A stretch of DNA of 64,000 bases from Corynebacterium mendelii (GTDB taxonomy: Bacteria; Actinomycetota; Actinomycetes; Mycobacteriales; Mycobacteriaceae), in assembly GCF_017307055.1 (NCBI RefSeq), contig NZ_JAFLEQ010000003.1, forward strand, positions 181,747 to 245,746, read 5' to 3'. Of this stretch, positions 25,504 through 34,035 are shown piece by piece (the stretch's first letter is position 1; every line of letters begins with the position of its first letter). The translations under genes were made by a program, and so were the position numbers. The notes beneath the pieces were generated by a model. The model worked only from the letters and a program-made list of their open reading frames with translations. It ran no database searches and had not been told where the DNA came from.

Positions 25504-28500
25504 ATGGCTTGCCCGCACCCCTTCCACGCCGCCGGTGGTCCCGCTGCCGCCGCGAGCTTCGGCAACGATGGTGACTGGACGGATCTGCTGGAGCAGATGA
25601 CCGACACCGGCGGTGACAGTGTGCTGTTCGGTATCCGGCACCATTCCCCGGCCTGCGCCCGCGCGGTGGTGCAGGCAGCCGAACACCTTTGCCCCCGGGC
25701 TGTCGCCGTGGAAATGCCCTCCGATCTGGCCGATTATGTCACCTGGCTGGTGCATCCGGACACCCGGGCACCGGTGGCGGTGGCCGCAGCCACCGACGGG
25801 GGAGCAGGTGGTTTCTATCCTTTCGCCGACTTTTCCCCGGAACTGGCGATCTGCCGGTGGGCGCACGCCAACCGGGTGCCGGTGGAATTCATCGATCTTC
25901 CCGTCGGCCTGCGCCACGCCGTCGACACGGATCCGGACGCATCTGCGGCTTCCACCGACGCGGGGAAACAATCCACTTCTTGTGCGGCGGCGGGTTTTTC
26001 TTCGCTGATCGGCCAGGAAGCCTGGGACACCAGTGTTGAAGCCCCGTCGGTGGGGTGCACCTGGCAGCAGATCAGGCGGGCCGCGCTGGCTGTGGGGATA
26101 GCCGCCAGGTATGCCGAGACACACGACGGCACCCCTGCCGATGCAGTGACCCGGGCCCGTGAAGCCTGGATGGCCCGCAGACTGCAGCAGTTGACCGGCA
26201 CTTCGGCGACGCCATCTTCCGCCGGTCCGGTGCTGGTGGTGGTCGGTGCCTACCACTGTGCCGCCCTTGTTCCCGGTGGATGCGGTGACACCGCCCCCGG
26301 GCGCGAAGAAGAACTCTTTTCCCTCGTGCCCCAGCCGGTCACGGTGTCGGTGGTGCGCTACAGCTTCGAACGGCTCGACACCCGCTCCGGGTACGCATCG
26401 GGTATCCGGGATCCGCACTACCACCAGGAACTGTTGACCAGGATCGCTGCTGCAGGTGATGACCAAAAAGCGCAGGCGGCGGCCGCCCAGGAGGTGGCCG
26501 GGGACATTCTCACCGATATTGCCCGTGGGCTGCGCAAAGAGGGCGAGCCCGCGGGAACCGGGGAGGTGGCCGAAGCCTTCCGGTTTGCCCGCGATCTGGC
26601 GCAGCTGCGGGGCCTGCCCGCCCCCGGCCGCCGCGAAATACTCGATGCGGCCACCACGGTGATGGCCCAGTCACAGGTCACCGGGCGGGGGAGGCTGGTT
26701 GCCCGGGCGGTGGCCGCCGCCATGGCCGGTGACCGGGTCGGCGACCTTCCCGCTGACTGCCCGGTTGCCGAACTGCAGAAACACACCCGCGGGCAGTTGG
26801 CTGCGCTGTCGTTGCCTTCCACCGAACAGCAGCCGCGGGCCAGCAAAAAGATCGCGCCTTTTTCCGGACCCACCGATTTGAAACGGCACCTGATTCTGGC
26901 GCGGCTGAAAGCCCTGGATGTTCCCTACTGGGAGGGCGGGAGCGGAACCACCCGCGGCATGGACAACCGGTCGTACACCATCGACTGCCGTTTCACCCCC
27001 ATGACCGCGGCGGAACTGGACCGGCACGCCGCAGCCGGGGTGACACTGGAACAAGCCGCCGACACCGTTCTGGTGTCCCGTCTGAACCGGGCGGCGGGTT
27101 CCCCGGAAGGCCCCGACCCGGAAGTGGTGACCGGTATCGTCGACCGGGCGGCCGCCTGTGCCGCCCCGCAGGCACTGTCGCAGGCCATTGATCTGCTGGA
27201 ACAGGAGATCGCCGTGCAACTGGGCTTCCGGGCTGCGGTATCGGCCATGCAGGTGCTGGCCGGAATTGCCGGCGGCAGGCAACCGGCGGCCGCTTGCCTG
27301 CCGGAACAGTTGCTGCAACGCTGCGACCGGATGGTCGATGAACTCGCCCGGACCGTGGTGGGGGCCATCGACGGGGTGAAAGGCTCCGCAAAGATCGCTG
27401 ATGCGCGGTTGCTCGGGACTCTGGCCGGGTTGAGTGGGCGGCTGGGACTGGCTGTCGGCCACGCCCTGGCCGATGTCATCGCCACCGGTTCGGCACTGAT
27501 GGCCGGTGCCGCCTGCGCCGTGGACTCCCTTCTGGAAGAGCGGGACGCCCCCGCCTTCGAAGACAGGGCGGACACCACCGGCACCGGTTCCCCGAGCGGA
27601 ACCGGTGCCGGTGGGCACGGTGTGCAGACCGGCCGGTGGGATGCACTGTGCACCCGCACCGGGGCACTGGTGGACCGGCTGGCCGTGGCAGAAACCAGGG
27701 TGGCCGCCCGGGACTGGCTGACCGGTTTTCTGGCGGCACTGGGGCCGGTGTGGAGCGACCACCCCGGCCTGGACGGTCTGATAGCCAGGGTCAGCGGCAT
27801 CAGTGACGGAGCCTTCATTGCGGCGCTGCCGGGGCTGCGGGCGGTATTCGACACCGTCGCCCCCGGCGAGCGGGAGCGTTTCCTCGACCGGCTGGCACAA
27901 GACATCGGCCGCATCGACCAACCGGAAATTGCCCCGGAGATTCTCATTGCCACCGCCACCGCCGACCAGGAGGCGAAAAAACGGCTGGAAGCGTTGGGAT
28001 TGCTCGACCTGTCGTTTGACCCGTCAACCAGGTGGCGGCTGGTATTGGGGGCTGATCCGGAACAACTGTCCGGCACCGGCTGGCAGATGGCCGAAACCCT
28101 GGACGAGTTGTACGGCGGCACCGGCGACGACCGGACCGGGGAAGCGCAGGGGCGGGTGCGGGCGGCGGGCTCAGGGCCCGGAAGTCTGGCGGTGCGCCGG
28201 TGGAAAAACCAGATTGAGGTTCTCTTCGGCCCCGACCGGGTCGACGACATCCTCGGGGTGGCAGCCGAACGCGGGAGGGCCGATGCGGCACTCGAATTGA
28301 ATGCGGAGACCGCCCGGCCGTCGGTGGGACTTTTGACCACCCTGCTGAACCTGAAAGGGGCCCTGCCGGAATCAACCGTGGCACGGATCAGGCCGCTGAT
28401 CGCCCGCGTGGTGGATGAACTGGCCAGGGCCCTGGCCACCACGATGCGGCCGGCCCTGACCGGCATCGGTTCCGCACGCCGCAGCCTGCGGCCGGCCGGG

Positions 28501-29115
28501 CGGCTGGATTTGCCGGCCACCATCCGCAAAAACTTAAGCCATGTGGTCTCGATTGACGGGCGCGTCCAAATCGTTCCGGTTAACCCGGTGTTTTGCACCC
28601 CGGTGAAACAATCTTCCGAATGGCACATCATCGTCGCGGTGGACGTGTCCGGCTCCATGGAGGCCTCCACGGTGTACGCGGCCATGACCGCGGCGATTTT
28701 GAGCGCCGTCGACTGCCTGCGGGTGGAACTGTTCACCTTCGACACAGACATCATCGACATGACCGGCACCGTCGACGACCCGTTGGCCACACTGCTGGAA
28801 ATCAAGGTCGGCGGTGGCACGGACATCGCCAAAGCCATGGCCTACGCCCTGTCCCGGGTGACGGTTCCGGCGAAAACAATGGTGGTGCTGGTCACCGATT
28901 TCGAGGAATCCGGTTCCGCGCACCGGCTGGTCGGGACAATTAGGGAGATGACCGAACGCGGTATCACCACCATCGGCTGCGCGGCCCTCGACGACACCGG
29001 CCTGGCCGCCCACAACGCCGGGGTGGCGCAGCTGTGTGCCGGGGCCGGCATGCACACCGCCAGCCTGTCGCCGCTGGCGCTCGGCCGGTGGATAGCGCAG
29101 GTGGTCAACCGGTGA
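25504..29115 (+). CDS. DUF5682 - VWA fusion protein
   Basis: 1203 residues from ATG 25504, 5 nt after the MoxR stop. N-terminal DUF5682: DSVLFGIRHHSPACARAVV (39-57) followed by AVAVEMPSDL, the family hallmark. This pattern recalls TraB/TIKI-type metal-dependent enzymes ('GT.H...s..' then 'VE'), an inference only. The middle (about 450-1000) is a long Ala/Leu-rich helical region with a Ser/Gly/Thr-rich linker near 690-710. The C-terminal VWA domain has an intact metal (MIDAS) site: DVSGSM at 1047-1052, Thr1106 in GGGTDIAK, Asp1132 in LVTDFEES. In E. coli the corresponding parts are separate proteins (YehM, YehP), so this is a natural fusion linking the two. It overlaps the next gene by 4 nt. 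Confidence 0.85.
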   Translation: MACPHPFHAAGGPAAAASFGNDGDWTDLLEQMTDTGGDSVLFGIRHHSPACARAVVQAAEHLCPRAVAVEMPSDLADYVTWLVHPDTRAPVAVAAATDGGAGGFYPFADFSPELAICRWAHANRVPVEFIDLPVGLRHAVDTDPDASAASTDAGKQSTSCAAAGFSSLIGQEAWDTSVEAPSVGCTWQQIRRAALAVGIAARYAETHDGTPADAVTRAREAWMARRLQQLTGTSATPSSAGPVLVVVGAYHCAALVPGGCGDTAPGREEELFSLVPQPVTVSVVRYSFERLDTRSGYASGIRDPHYHQELLTRIAAAGDDQKAQAAAAQEVAGDILTDIARGLRKEGEPAGTGEVAEAFRFARDLAQLRGLPAPGRREILDAATTVMAQSQVTGRGRLVARAVAAAMAGDRVGDLPADCPVAELQKHTRGQLAALSLPSTEQQPRASKKIAPFSGPTDLKRHLILARLKALDVPYWEGGSGTTRGMDNRSYTIDCRFTPMTAAELDRHAAAGVTLEQAADTVLVSRLNRAAGSPEGPDPEVVTGIVDRAAACAAPQALSQAIDLLEQEIAVQLGFRAAVSAMQVLAGIAGGRQPAAACLPEQLLQRCDRMVDELARTVVGAIDGVKGSAKIADARLLGTLAGLSGRLGLAVGHALADVIATGSALMAGAACAVDSLLEERDAPAFEDRADTTGTGSPSGTGAGGHGVQTGRWDALCTRTGALVDRLAVAETRVAARDWLTGFLAALGPVWSDHPGLDGLIARVSGISDGAFIAALPGLRAVFDTVAPGERERFLDRLAQDIGRIDQPEIAPEILIATATADQEAKKRLEALGLLDLSFDPSTRWRLVLGADPEQLSGTGWQMAETLDELYGGTGDDRTGEAQGRVRAAGSGPGSLAVRRWKNQIEVLFGPDRVDDILGVAAERGRADAALELNAETARPSVGLLTTLLNLKGALPESTVARIRPLIARVVDELARALATTMRPALTGIGSARRSLRPAGRLDLPATIRKNLSHVVSIDGRVQIVPVNPVFCTPVKQSSEWHIIVAVDVSGSMEASTVYAAMTAAILSAVDCLRVELFTFDTDIIDMTGTVDDPLATLLEIKVGGGTDIAKAMAYALSRVTVPAKTMVVLVTDFEESGSAHRLVGTIREMTERGITTIGCAALDDTGLAAHNAGVAQLCAGAGMHTASLSPLALGRWIAQVVNR

Positions 29116-30731
29116 GCACCCTTCCCCCCATCGACCCCGGCTATGCCGGTGAGCTTCTGTCCGGTCTTCCGCGCCGACTGTCCACCCGCGCCGGGAAACT
29201 GGCCGAAACCCACTCCGACTGGGCGGTGGCAGCGCAGCCCGGCGGCACCACCATCACCATCGGCACCGCCACGGTTACCGTCACCGGGCCCGACCAGGTG
29301 GTCTGTGACTGTCTGCTCAGCCCGAGGTGCGCCCACTGCGGGGCGGTGTGTGTGGCCGCACCCCCGGCTGCGGGCACACCAGAGGGCACAGAAGATGCAG
29401 CGTCTACCGGCCGCAGCGGCGGGGATGACGGCCGCGGGGGTGCCGCCGGTCCTGCGCCCGTCGCGGCGGCCCGGGTGAACACCCGGCAGGTTCTGGACAC
29501 CGTCGACGAGATTGAACGGGTGCTCCAGGCCGTCATCGCCCACGGAATCACCGGCACCGGGGCGAGGGGACACGCCAGACTGCTCGCTGTCCTGCAAAAA
29601 GCCCGGGTGGCCGGACTGCACCGGGCGGAACGGCAGATCACCGCTGTGGTGTCGGCTTCGGCTGATCTGTTGGCCGCCCGTCCGGTCGGCCGGGCCGCCA
29701 CCGCCGAAGCCGCCGCGGAGCTGGCGTTGACGGCCCATCTTCTGCGCCGCGACCCGACCGACATCATGGCCGTGGGCCGGGCCAGACGGCAGTATCTTCC
29801 GCTGGACACCACCAGCGGGGCGGCAACCGGGGTGTTGACGGCACTGTTTGCTGAACCTGTGATCACCGGCTCCGGATTCGCCGGGGTGGTCGTTGTGTGC
29901 GCCAGTGACGAGGGCGCCCTGCTGAGCATCACAAAAACCCCGCCCGGGACAGCGGCCGATGTGCCCGGTATTTTCGCCGGACCCGTCCGGTTGGGGGACA
30001 TGCACTGCTCGCACTCCGACATCGCCCGGGCAACAGTGCTGATCACCGGGGCGACAGCATCCAGCGACGGCCGTTTGGGGCAGGGTGCAGGCGTGCATGC
30101 CGCTCTCGGGCGCACCACCGGCAAAGACACGGTGACAGCGGCCGTGCGCGGACTGGACCCGGCCTGTGGCATCGGTGTGGTCGCCGGCACCCTCACCGGA
30201 GCATCCGTCGGCGGGATCACCGTGGATGACGGTGGCCGGGAGATTGTTCTCGGCATCGCCAAGCCCGCCCGCCAGTTGGGGGTGGCGGGACTTGCCGCCC
30301 TGGTCAATTGCCACCTGGGGGAACCGGTGACCGCCCTTGTCCGCGACGGTGAGCTTGTGGCCTTGTGGCCCGATACCCCCTGGCCGGATCTTGACGACAG
30401 TTTCAAAGGCAGAATCTTCCCCGGCCTCGATCAACCGTTACCGCGGGAATCCACCGGGCCGCCCACCGGTGGCGGCACCGCCGGCGACGGGCAACCGGCG
30501 CCCCTCAAGCGGGCGGACAGTTCGGTGGGCCAGATTCTCGACCTGTGGTGCCAGCGCCTGGTTTTCGGCGGGAAAAGCCTGGTGGACGCCTGCAGACAGG
30601 ACAAAGACGCCGACATTTCCAGGCTGCGGGCCCTGGCCGCGCCGACCGCCGCGGAGCTTCTGGAGCAGCTGGCCGCCGCGGCCGACTGCCGGGTTCTGGC
30701 GGCGGTGGCCGCCTACCACCTGAAGGACTGA
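29112..30731 (+). CDS. SWIM zinc-finger protein (YehQ-like)
   Basis: 539 residues; GTG 29112 overlaps the preceding TGA (GTGA), implying translational coupling. The SWIM finger CxCx5CxH is exact: Cys65, Cys67, Cys73, His75 in VVCDCLLSPRCAHCG. SWIM domains bind zinc and mediate DNA or protein contacts. Downstream is a Gly-rich linker, a helical region with LDTVDEIERVLQAVIAHGITG, and a strand-rich half with repeated 'G-A-x-x-G' segments. No other known domain. The two extra Cys residues at 76 and 80 are a possible second metal site. Last gene of the six-gene set. A SWIM protein also accompanies MoxR, DUF5682 and VWA in the E. coli yeh cluster, which supports one functional unit. Confidence 0.85.
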   Translation: MSTLPPIDPGYAGELLSGLPRRLSTRAGKLAETHSDWAVAAQPGGTTITIGTATVTVTGPDQVVCDCLLSPRCAHCGAVCVAAPPAAGTPEGTEDAASTGRSGGDDGRGGAAGPAPVAAARVNTRQVLDTVDEIERVLQAVIAHGITGTGARGHARLLAVLQKARVAGLHRAERQITAVVSASADLLAARPVGRAATAEAAAELALTAHLLRRDPTDIMAVGRARRQYLPLDTTSGAATGVLTALFAEPVITGSGFAGVVVVCASDEGALLSITKTPPGTAADVPGIFAGPVRLGDMHCSHSDIARATVLITGATASSDGRLGQGAGVHAALGRTTGKDTVTAAVRGLDPACGIGVVAGTLTGASVGGITVDDGGREIVLGIAKPARQLGVAGLAALVNCHLGEPVTALVRDGELVALWPDTPWPDLDDSFKGRIFPGLDQPLPRESTGPPTGGGTAGDGQPAPLKRADSSVGQILDLWCQRLVFGGKSLVDACRQDKDADISRLRALAAPTAAELLEQLAAAADCRVLAAVAAYHLKD

Positions 30732-31126
30732 CCGTTTCACTGTCTGGCACAGAAATCCGAAAAAACAAGGCAGCTTTGCCGCTACCGCACGGTTGCCCAG
30801 GCAGGCCGTGGGGTGTGATGGGGTCTGGGAGGACGATCAAACCACCAGCAGATGTGGGTGTGGTGGTGATCCCGCTGTGCGTAAGGAAACGAAAAACACC
30901 GGATGACCCAACGCGGAGGACGCCGCACAGGTCTGTTGCCCGGCAAAGGTGAGGTGTAGATCGTGCAAAAAGGCTCGCCGTGGATTTAAAGGATATGCCC
31001 CATGGCTGACTCTTCCGGTACCCGACATCTCTGCAAGGGTGACAGATAAGGGAAACTCCAGTGCCTGTATTTCGCTGTGGGGTCCCGATTGCTCGGAAAT
31101 CGTGCAGAACGACTAGCAGAGACTGA
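30732..31126 (+). other. Spacer between the SWIM gene and rloA
   Basis: No gene supported. Base composition shifts from GC-rich to more balanced along this stretch, consistent with a junction between separately acquired segments. An imperfect inverted repeat (GATCAAACCACCA near 30835 with TGGTGGTGATC near 30861) could end transcription of the SWIM gene. Confidence 0.4.
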
Positions 31127-31139
31127 TATTATGGGCGTA
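31127..31139 (+). promoter_or_regulatory. Leaderless promoter of rloA
   Basis: TATTAT (31127-31132) is followed after six bases by ATG 31139. There is no ribosome-binding site, so the transcript probably begins at the ATG. Confidence 0.6.
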
Positions 31140-32488
31140 TGATCCTGCTGTCGTTTACGGTGCGCAACCACAAAAGCATCCGGGATGAGGTTACTCTTGA
31201 CCTTACGAGTCCGTCCCTGCGGACTCTGCAACCCTCCGATGGTGACTGGGAGAAAGTGTCGTACCCGATCACGGGGATTTTTGGCGCCAACGCGAGCGGA
31301 AAGTCGGCACTTCTTGATGCCATTCTCTACATGTTTTCCGCAATTCGCTTTTCAGCGACAGTGTGGCAGGACGGAAAGGGCGTGTATCGGGCGCCATTTG
31401 CTCTCGATGGCACTGCCGAAACATCCTCCAGTTTCTACGAAATCGACTTCGTCTTTGCAAATCACCGCTTCTGCTATGGATTTGAGGTTGATCGCAAAGG
31501 TATTGCACGGGAGTGGCTCAAAGATATTCCCACCACCCGGTGGCGAACTCTGTTTCACCGTGACCGTGAACAAGAGACTTTCAAGTTCCATTCCACCGTC
31601 AAGTCCACCAGTGAGGTCACCGACCGGGAATTGGTGCTCAGCCGTGCCCTGCTGCTGAAGCGCGGTAAATCCGTTTTGGGGGCTGTCGCCAGAGAGCTTG
31701 TCGAAGCTTTCGACTGTGTTCTGGTCACAGATTCCTACCGTGCGCACAGGGTCGCAGGCATCATCGAGGATCTTGTCGAGAACAATATGACGTTCGGTGA
31801 CCTGCAGATGCTGTTGGAAATCGCAGACATTGGCGTCGAGGGAATAACCGTTGAGCAATCAGATGTCCCGGAAGAAGTCCGACGGCTTTTGAGGATTCTC
31901 GATCGGGAACTTGGCGGTTCGGCGACGCCTTCAGACACGCTGGACGAGGATACTCCTGGAGGGGGAACTGGCATTGACACGGACGAAAAGCACCGGGAGC
32001 AAGTGGCTCGCCGCTTGATGCTGACCCACAGAGGCTCAGTAAAACAGTGTCCGCCGTTCAGGATAGAACAAGAAAGCGACGGCACGATCGCCTGGCTGGC
32101 ACTGTCTGTTCCGGTTCTCGAAGCGCTGCGGAGCGGTGGTCTGGTCATCGTTGATGAAATCGACGCCAGTATTCACCCACATCTGTTGGAGTTGGTCCTG
32201 GGGGCCTTTGCTGACCCTGAAATCAACCGCAAACATGCGCAATTGATTTTCAGTACCCATGAGTCCTTCGTGCTGTCACCCATGTGTGAGGTGAAGCTGC
32301 AGCCGGAGCAGGTGTGGTTTACCGACAAGGCGGTTGATGGAGCTACGGAGCTGACCTGTTTGGCGGATTTTCCCCGACATCCCGACGCCAATGTGGCGCG
32401 CCGTTACCTCGCCGGCAGATACGGGGGAACACCACGGTTGGCGCCCAGCATGTTGTTGGCGCTTGTCGATTCTTCGCTTGATCAATAA
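31139..32488 (+). CDS. rloA: RloA/AbiLi-like AAA ATPase
   Basis: 449 residues. AAA_15/ABC-type ATPase of the class found in abortive-infection and anticodon-nuclease-like loci: N-terminal ILLSFTVRNHKSIRDEVTLD, Walker A GANASGKS (49-56), a signature-like motif QESDGTIAWL (311-320), Walker B GLVIVDEIDASIHPHLL (334-350), and H-loop IFSTHESFVLS. The middle region (about 60-300) is the usual variable insertion. The partner gene 10 nt downstream encodes RloB, the same pair as Campylobacter rloA/rloB and lactococcal AbiL (AbiLi/AbiLii), reported as phage resistance. Predicted as the ATP-dependent sensor or regulator of the RloB effector. Lower GC and more even codon use than its neighbours suggest horizontal transfer. 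Confidence 0.82.
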   Translation: MILLSFTVRNHKSIRDEVTLDLTSPSLRTLQPSDGDWEKVSYPITGIFGANASGKSALLDAILYMFSAIRFSATVWQDGKGVYRAPFALDGTAETSSSFYEIDFVFANHRFCYGFEVDRKGIAREWLKDIPTTRWRTLFHRDREQETFKFHSTVKSTSEVTDRELVLSRALLLKRGKSVLGAVARELVEAFDCVLVTDSYRAHRVAGIIEDLVENNMTFGDLQMLLEIADIGVEGITVEQSDVPEEVRRLLRILDRELGGSATPSDTLDEDTPGGGTGIDTDEKHREQVARRLMLTHRGSVKQCPPFRIEQESDGTIAWLALSVPVLEALRSGGLVIVDEIDASIHPHLLELVLGAFADPEINRKHAQLIFSTHESFVLSPMCEVKLQPEQVWFTDKAVDGATELTCLADFPRHPDANVARRYLAGRYGGTPRLAPSMLLALVDSSLDQ

Positions 32489-32498
32489 GGGAGCACTC

Positions 32499-33122
32499 GT
32501 GGGTCGTAAAAAAGGTGAAGGGCGCAGACGTAAACGTGGCAGTCGGCGACGGCCCGCCAGGGCGGAACGGCGTCGCATCCTCGTTGTCACCGAGGGGTTG
32601 CGCACTGAGAAGCAATATGTGGAGCGCCTCAACGGTTTTCTTCGTAGTCGGGGCAGTACGACTGTGGTGAGGTCGGTCGGCGTTGGCAAAGACCCCCTGA
32701 AGGTGGTTGAGGAATGCATCATCATCCGGCAGCAGGCAGCTGCCTGTGGCGATGAGAAAAAGTTTGATGAATGTGTCTGTCTGGTTGATGTGGACAAGCA
32801 CTCTACAATGGCCCAAGCGATCCGGTTGGCCCGTGCAGAGTCCATTCAGTTGATCGTTTCGAATCTCAAATTCGAAGTGTGGATCTGCTGGCATGCTGAC
32901 GACAGGTGTGGCCCCTTGTCGTCGAAGCAGTTGGATGCCCGGGTGAAAAAGCTGGGCCTGATGAGTGGCAAAGACCTTGCTTCCACGTTTCCGATTGACA
33001 AGGTGGCAACGGCATGCGCGATTGCCCGAAAAGCTGATGCCGGGTTGTCCGCCGGGAGGGTCGGCCCCGATCCGTCCACTGCGATGCCGGTGCTGGTGGA
33101 ATTGCTTACGGAGGAGAAGTAG
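32499..33122 (+). CDS. rloB: RloB/AbiLii-like protein
   Basis: 207 residues from GTG 32499 with AAGGGAG upstream. It has a very basic N-terminus (residues 1-26, many Arg/Lys). RloB features: RILVVTEGLRTEKQYVERL (27-45; Glu32 and Glu37 in a Toprim-like 'EGxxTE'), CLVDVDKH (94-101, acidic pair Asp97/Asp99), and SNLKFEVWICWH (121-132), the variant of the hallmark 'SNPxFExWLLxH'. The Toprim-like acidic residues suggest a metal-dependent nuclease, which would be the effector controlled by RloA; this is inference. It is translated from the same transcript as rloA. Ends 280 nt before rplS, the right border of the island. Confidence 0.85.
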   Translation: MGRKKGEGRRRKRGSRRRPARAERRRILVVTEGLRTEKQYVERLNGFLRSRGSTTVVRSVGVGKDPLKVVEECIIIRQQAAACGDEKKFDECVCLVDVDKHSTMAQAIRLARAESIQLIVSNLKFEVWICWHADDRCGPLSSKQLDARVKKLGLMSGKDLASTFPIDKVATACAIARKADAGLSAGRVGPDPSTAMPVLVELLTEEK

Positions 33123-33402
33123 GGGCTGTCGGTGGTAAAGAACCAAAACTTTCCGGTGCCGGTACGGTGCCGTCGCGGTGCTTGGCAGGCCGCGGATGGG
33201 AACTGTTTGCCTTGGCCGGGGTAGATTTGGCATACTACGCGGGTTGCCTACTCTGCTGTGTCCAACTCCGTCAAGGATTGGTCGCACTCTTGTGGAGCAC
33301 AGCAACCGTACTGGATACGAACCGGTAGAGCGCCCCGATACCCGTGGGAGAAGCCGCCAGGTTCCTCTTTCCCTCTGCAGAAACAGAAAGCTTGATATAG
33401 AC

Positions 33403-33744
33403 ATGAACATTCTCGACAAGGTCGATGCCGCGCAGCTGCGCGACGACATTCCCGATTTCCGTGCCGGTGACACCGTTGACGTCCACGTCAAGGTCATCGA
33501 AGGTGAGAAGTCCCGTATCCAGGTCTTCCGTGGTGTTGTGATCCGCCGTCAGCGCGGTGGCATCCGGGAAACCTTCACCGTCCGCAAGATTTCCTTCGGT
33601 ATCGGTGTGGAGCGTACCTTCCCGGTGCACTCCCCGAACATCGACCACATCGATGTGCTCACCTGCGGCAAGGTCCGCCGCGCCAAGCTGTACTACCTGC
33701 GCAACCTGCGCGGCAAGGCAGCCAAGATCAAGGAAAAGCGCTAA
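33403..33744 (+). CDS. rplS: 50S ribosomal protein L19
   Basis: 113 residues from ATG 33403, the start that matches the actinobacterial N-terminus [21 protein letters not shown]19 lies at the 30S-50S interface. Signatures: [71 protein letters not shown]. Longer upstream frame sequence shows no conservation. In most actinobacteria rplS follows trmD closely. Here they are separated by about 20 kb containing tex and the accessory island. The 280-nt upstream region must carry its promoter. Confidence 0.97.
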   Translation: MNILDKVDAAQLRDDIPDFRAGDTVDVHVKVIEGEKSRIQVFRGVVIRRQRGGIRETFTVRKISFGIGVERTFPVHSPNIDHIDVLTCGKVRRAKLYYLRNLRGKAAKIKEKR

Positions 33745-34020
33745 GGCGTTTCCCGGTTATCCGCCCGATCCTGCGGCGGATGACGGTCGCAGCTTTTGCC
33801 ACCTGCGGTCACGGTCGTTGTTTTCCCAAAAAAAAGGGACAACACCGTGGCCGCAGGTGTTTTTTCTGCCCTGGCCCGCTGCGGCCGCACAGCTGGTGGG
33901 AAGTGTTGCTCCGCCTGCCCCGGGGTGGTCCGCACGGATGCCGCACGGGTGTTTTCCGGGGTGATACCAGGGCGGATGCGGCCCTTCAGGTCTGGTGTCC
34001 GGGAAGGGGAATCCAACTGG
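33745..34020 (+). other. rplS-lepB spacer
   Basis: No gene supported. A/T patches (about 33820-33835, a run of A) may be part of a terminator for rplS, but no strong stem with a T-run on the plus strand was found. Confidence 0.3.
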
Positions 34021-34035
34021 TAGCCTTGGCTGGCG
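34021..34035 (+). promoter_or_regulatory. Possible leaderless promoter of the first lepB
   Basis: TAGCCT (34021-34026) lies 8 nt before GTG 34035. The same arrangement, with similar flanking bases, precedes the second lepB, so the box was duplicated with the gene. Confidence 0.45.

Noticed and set aside
26925-28838. 637-residue antisense frame over the DUF5682-VWA gene
   Set aside because: Ser/Arg/Pro/Ala-rich shadow of the plus-strand gene, no recognisable motif.
17197-33122. Flanking direct repeats or a transposase for the accessory island
   Set aside because: Looked for around 16.9-17.2 kb and 33.1-33.4 kb; no convincing repeat pair, tRNA site or recombinase was found by eye.
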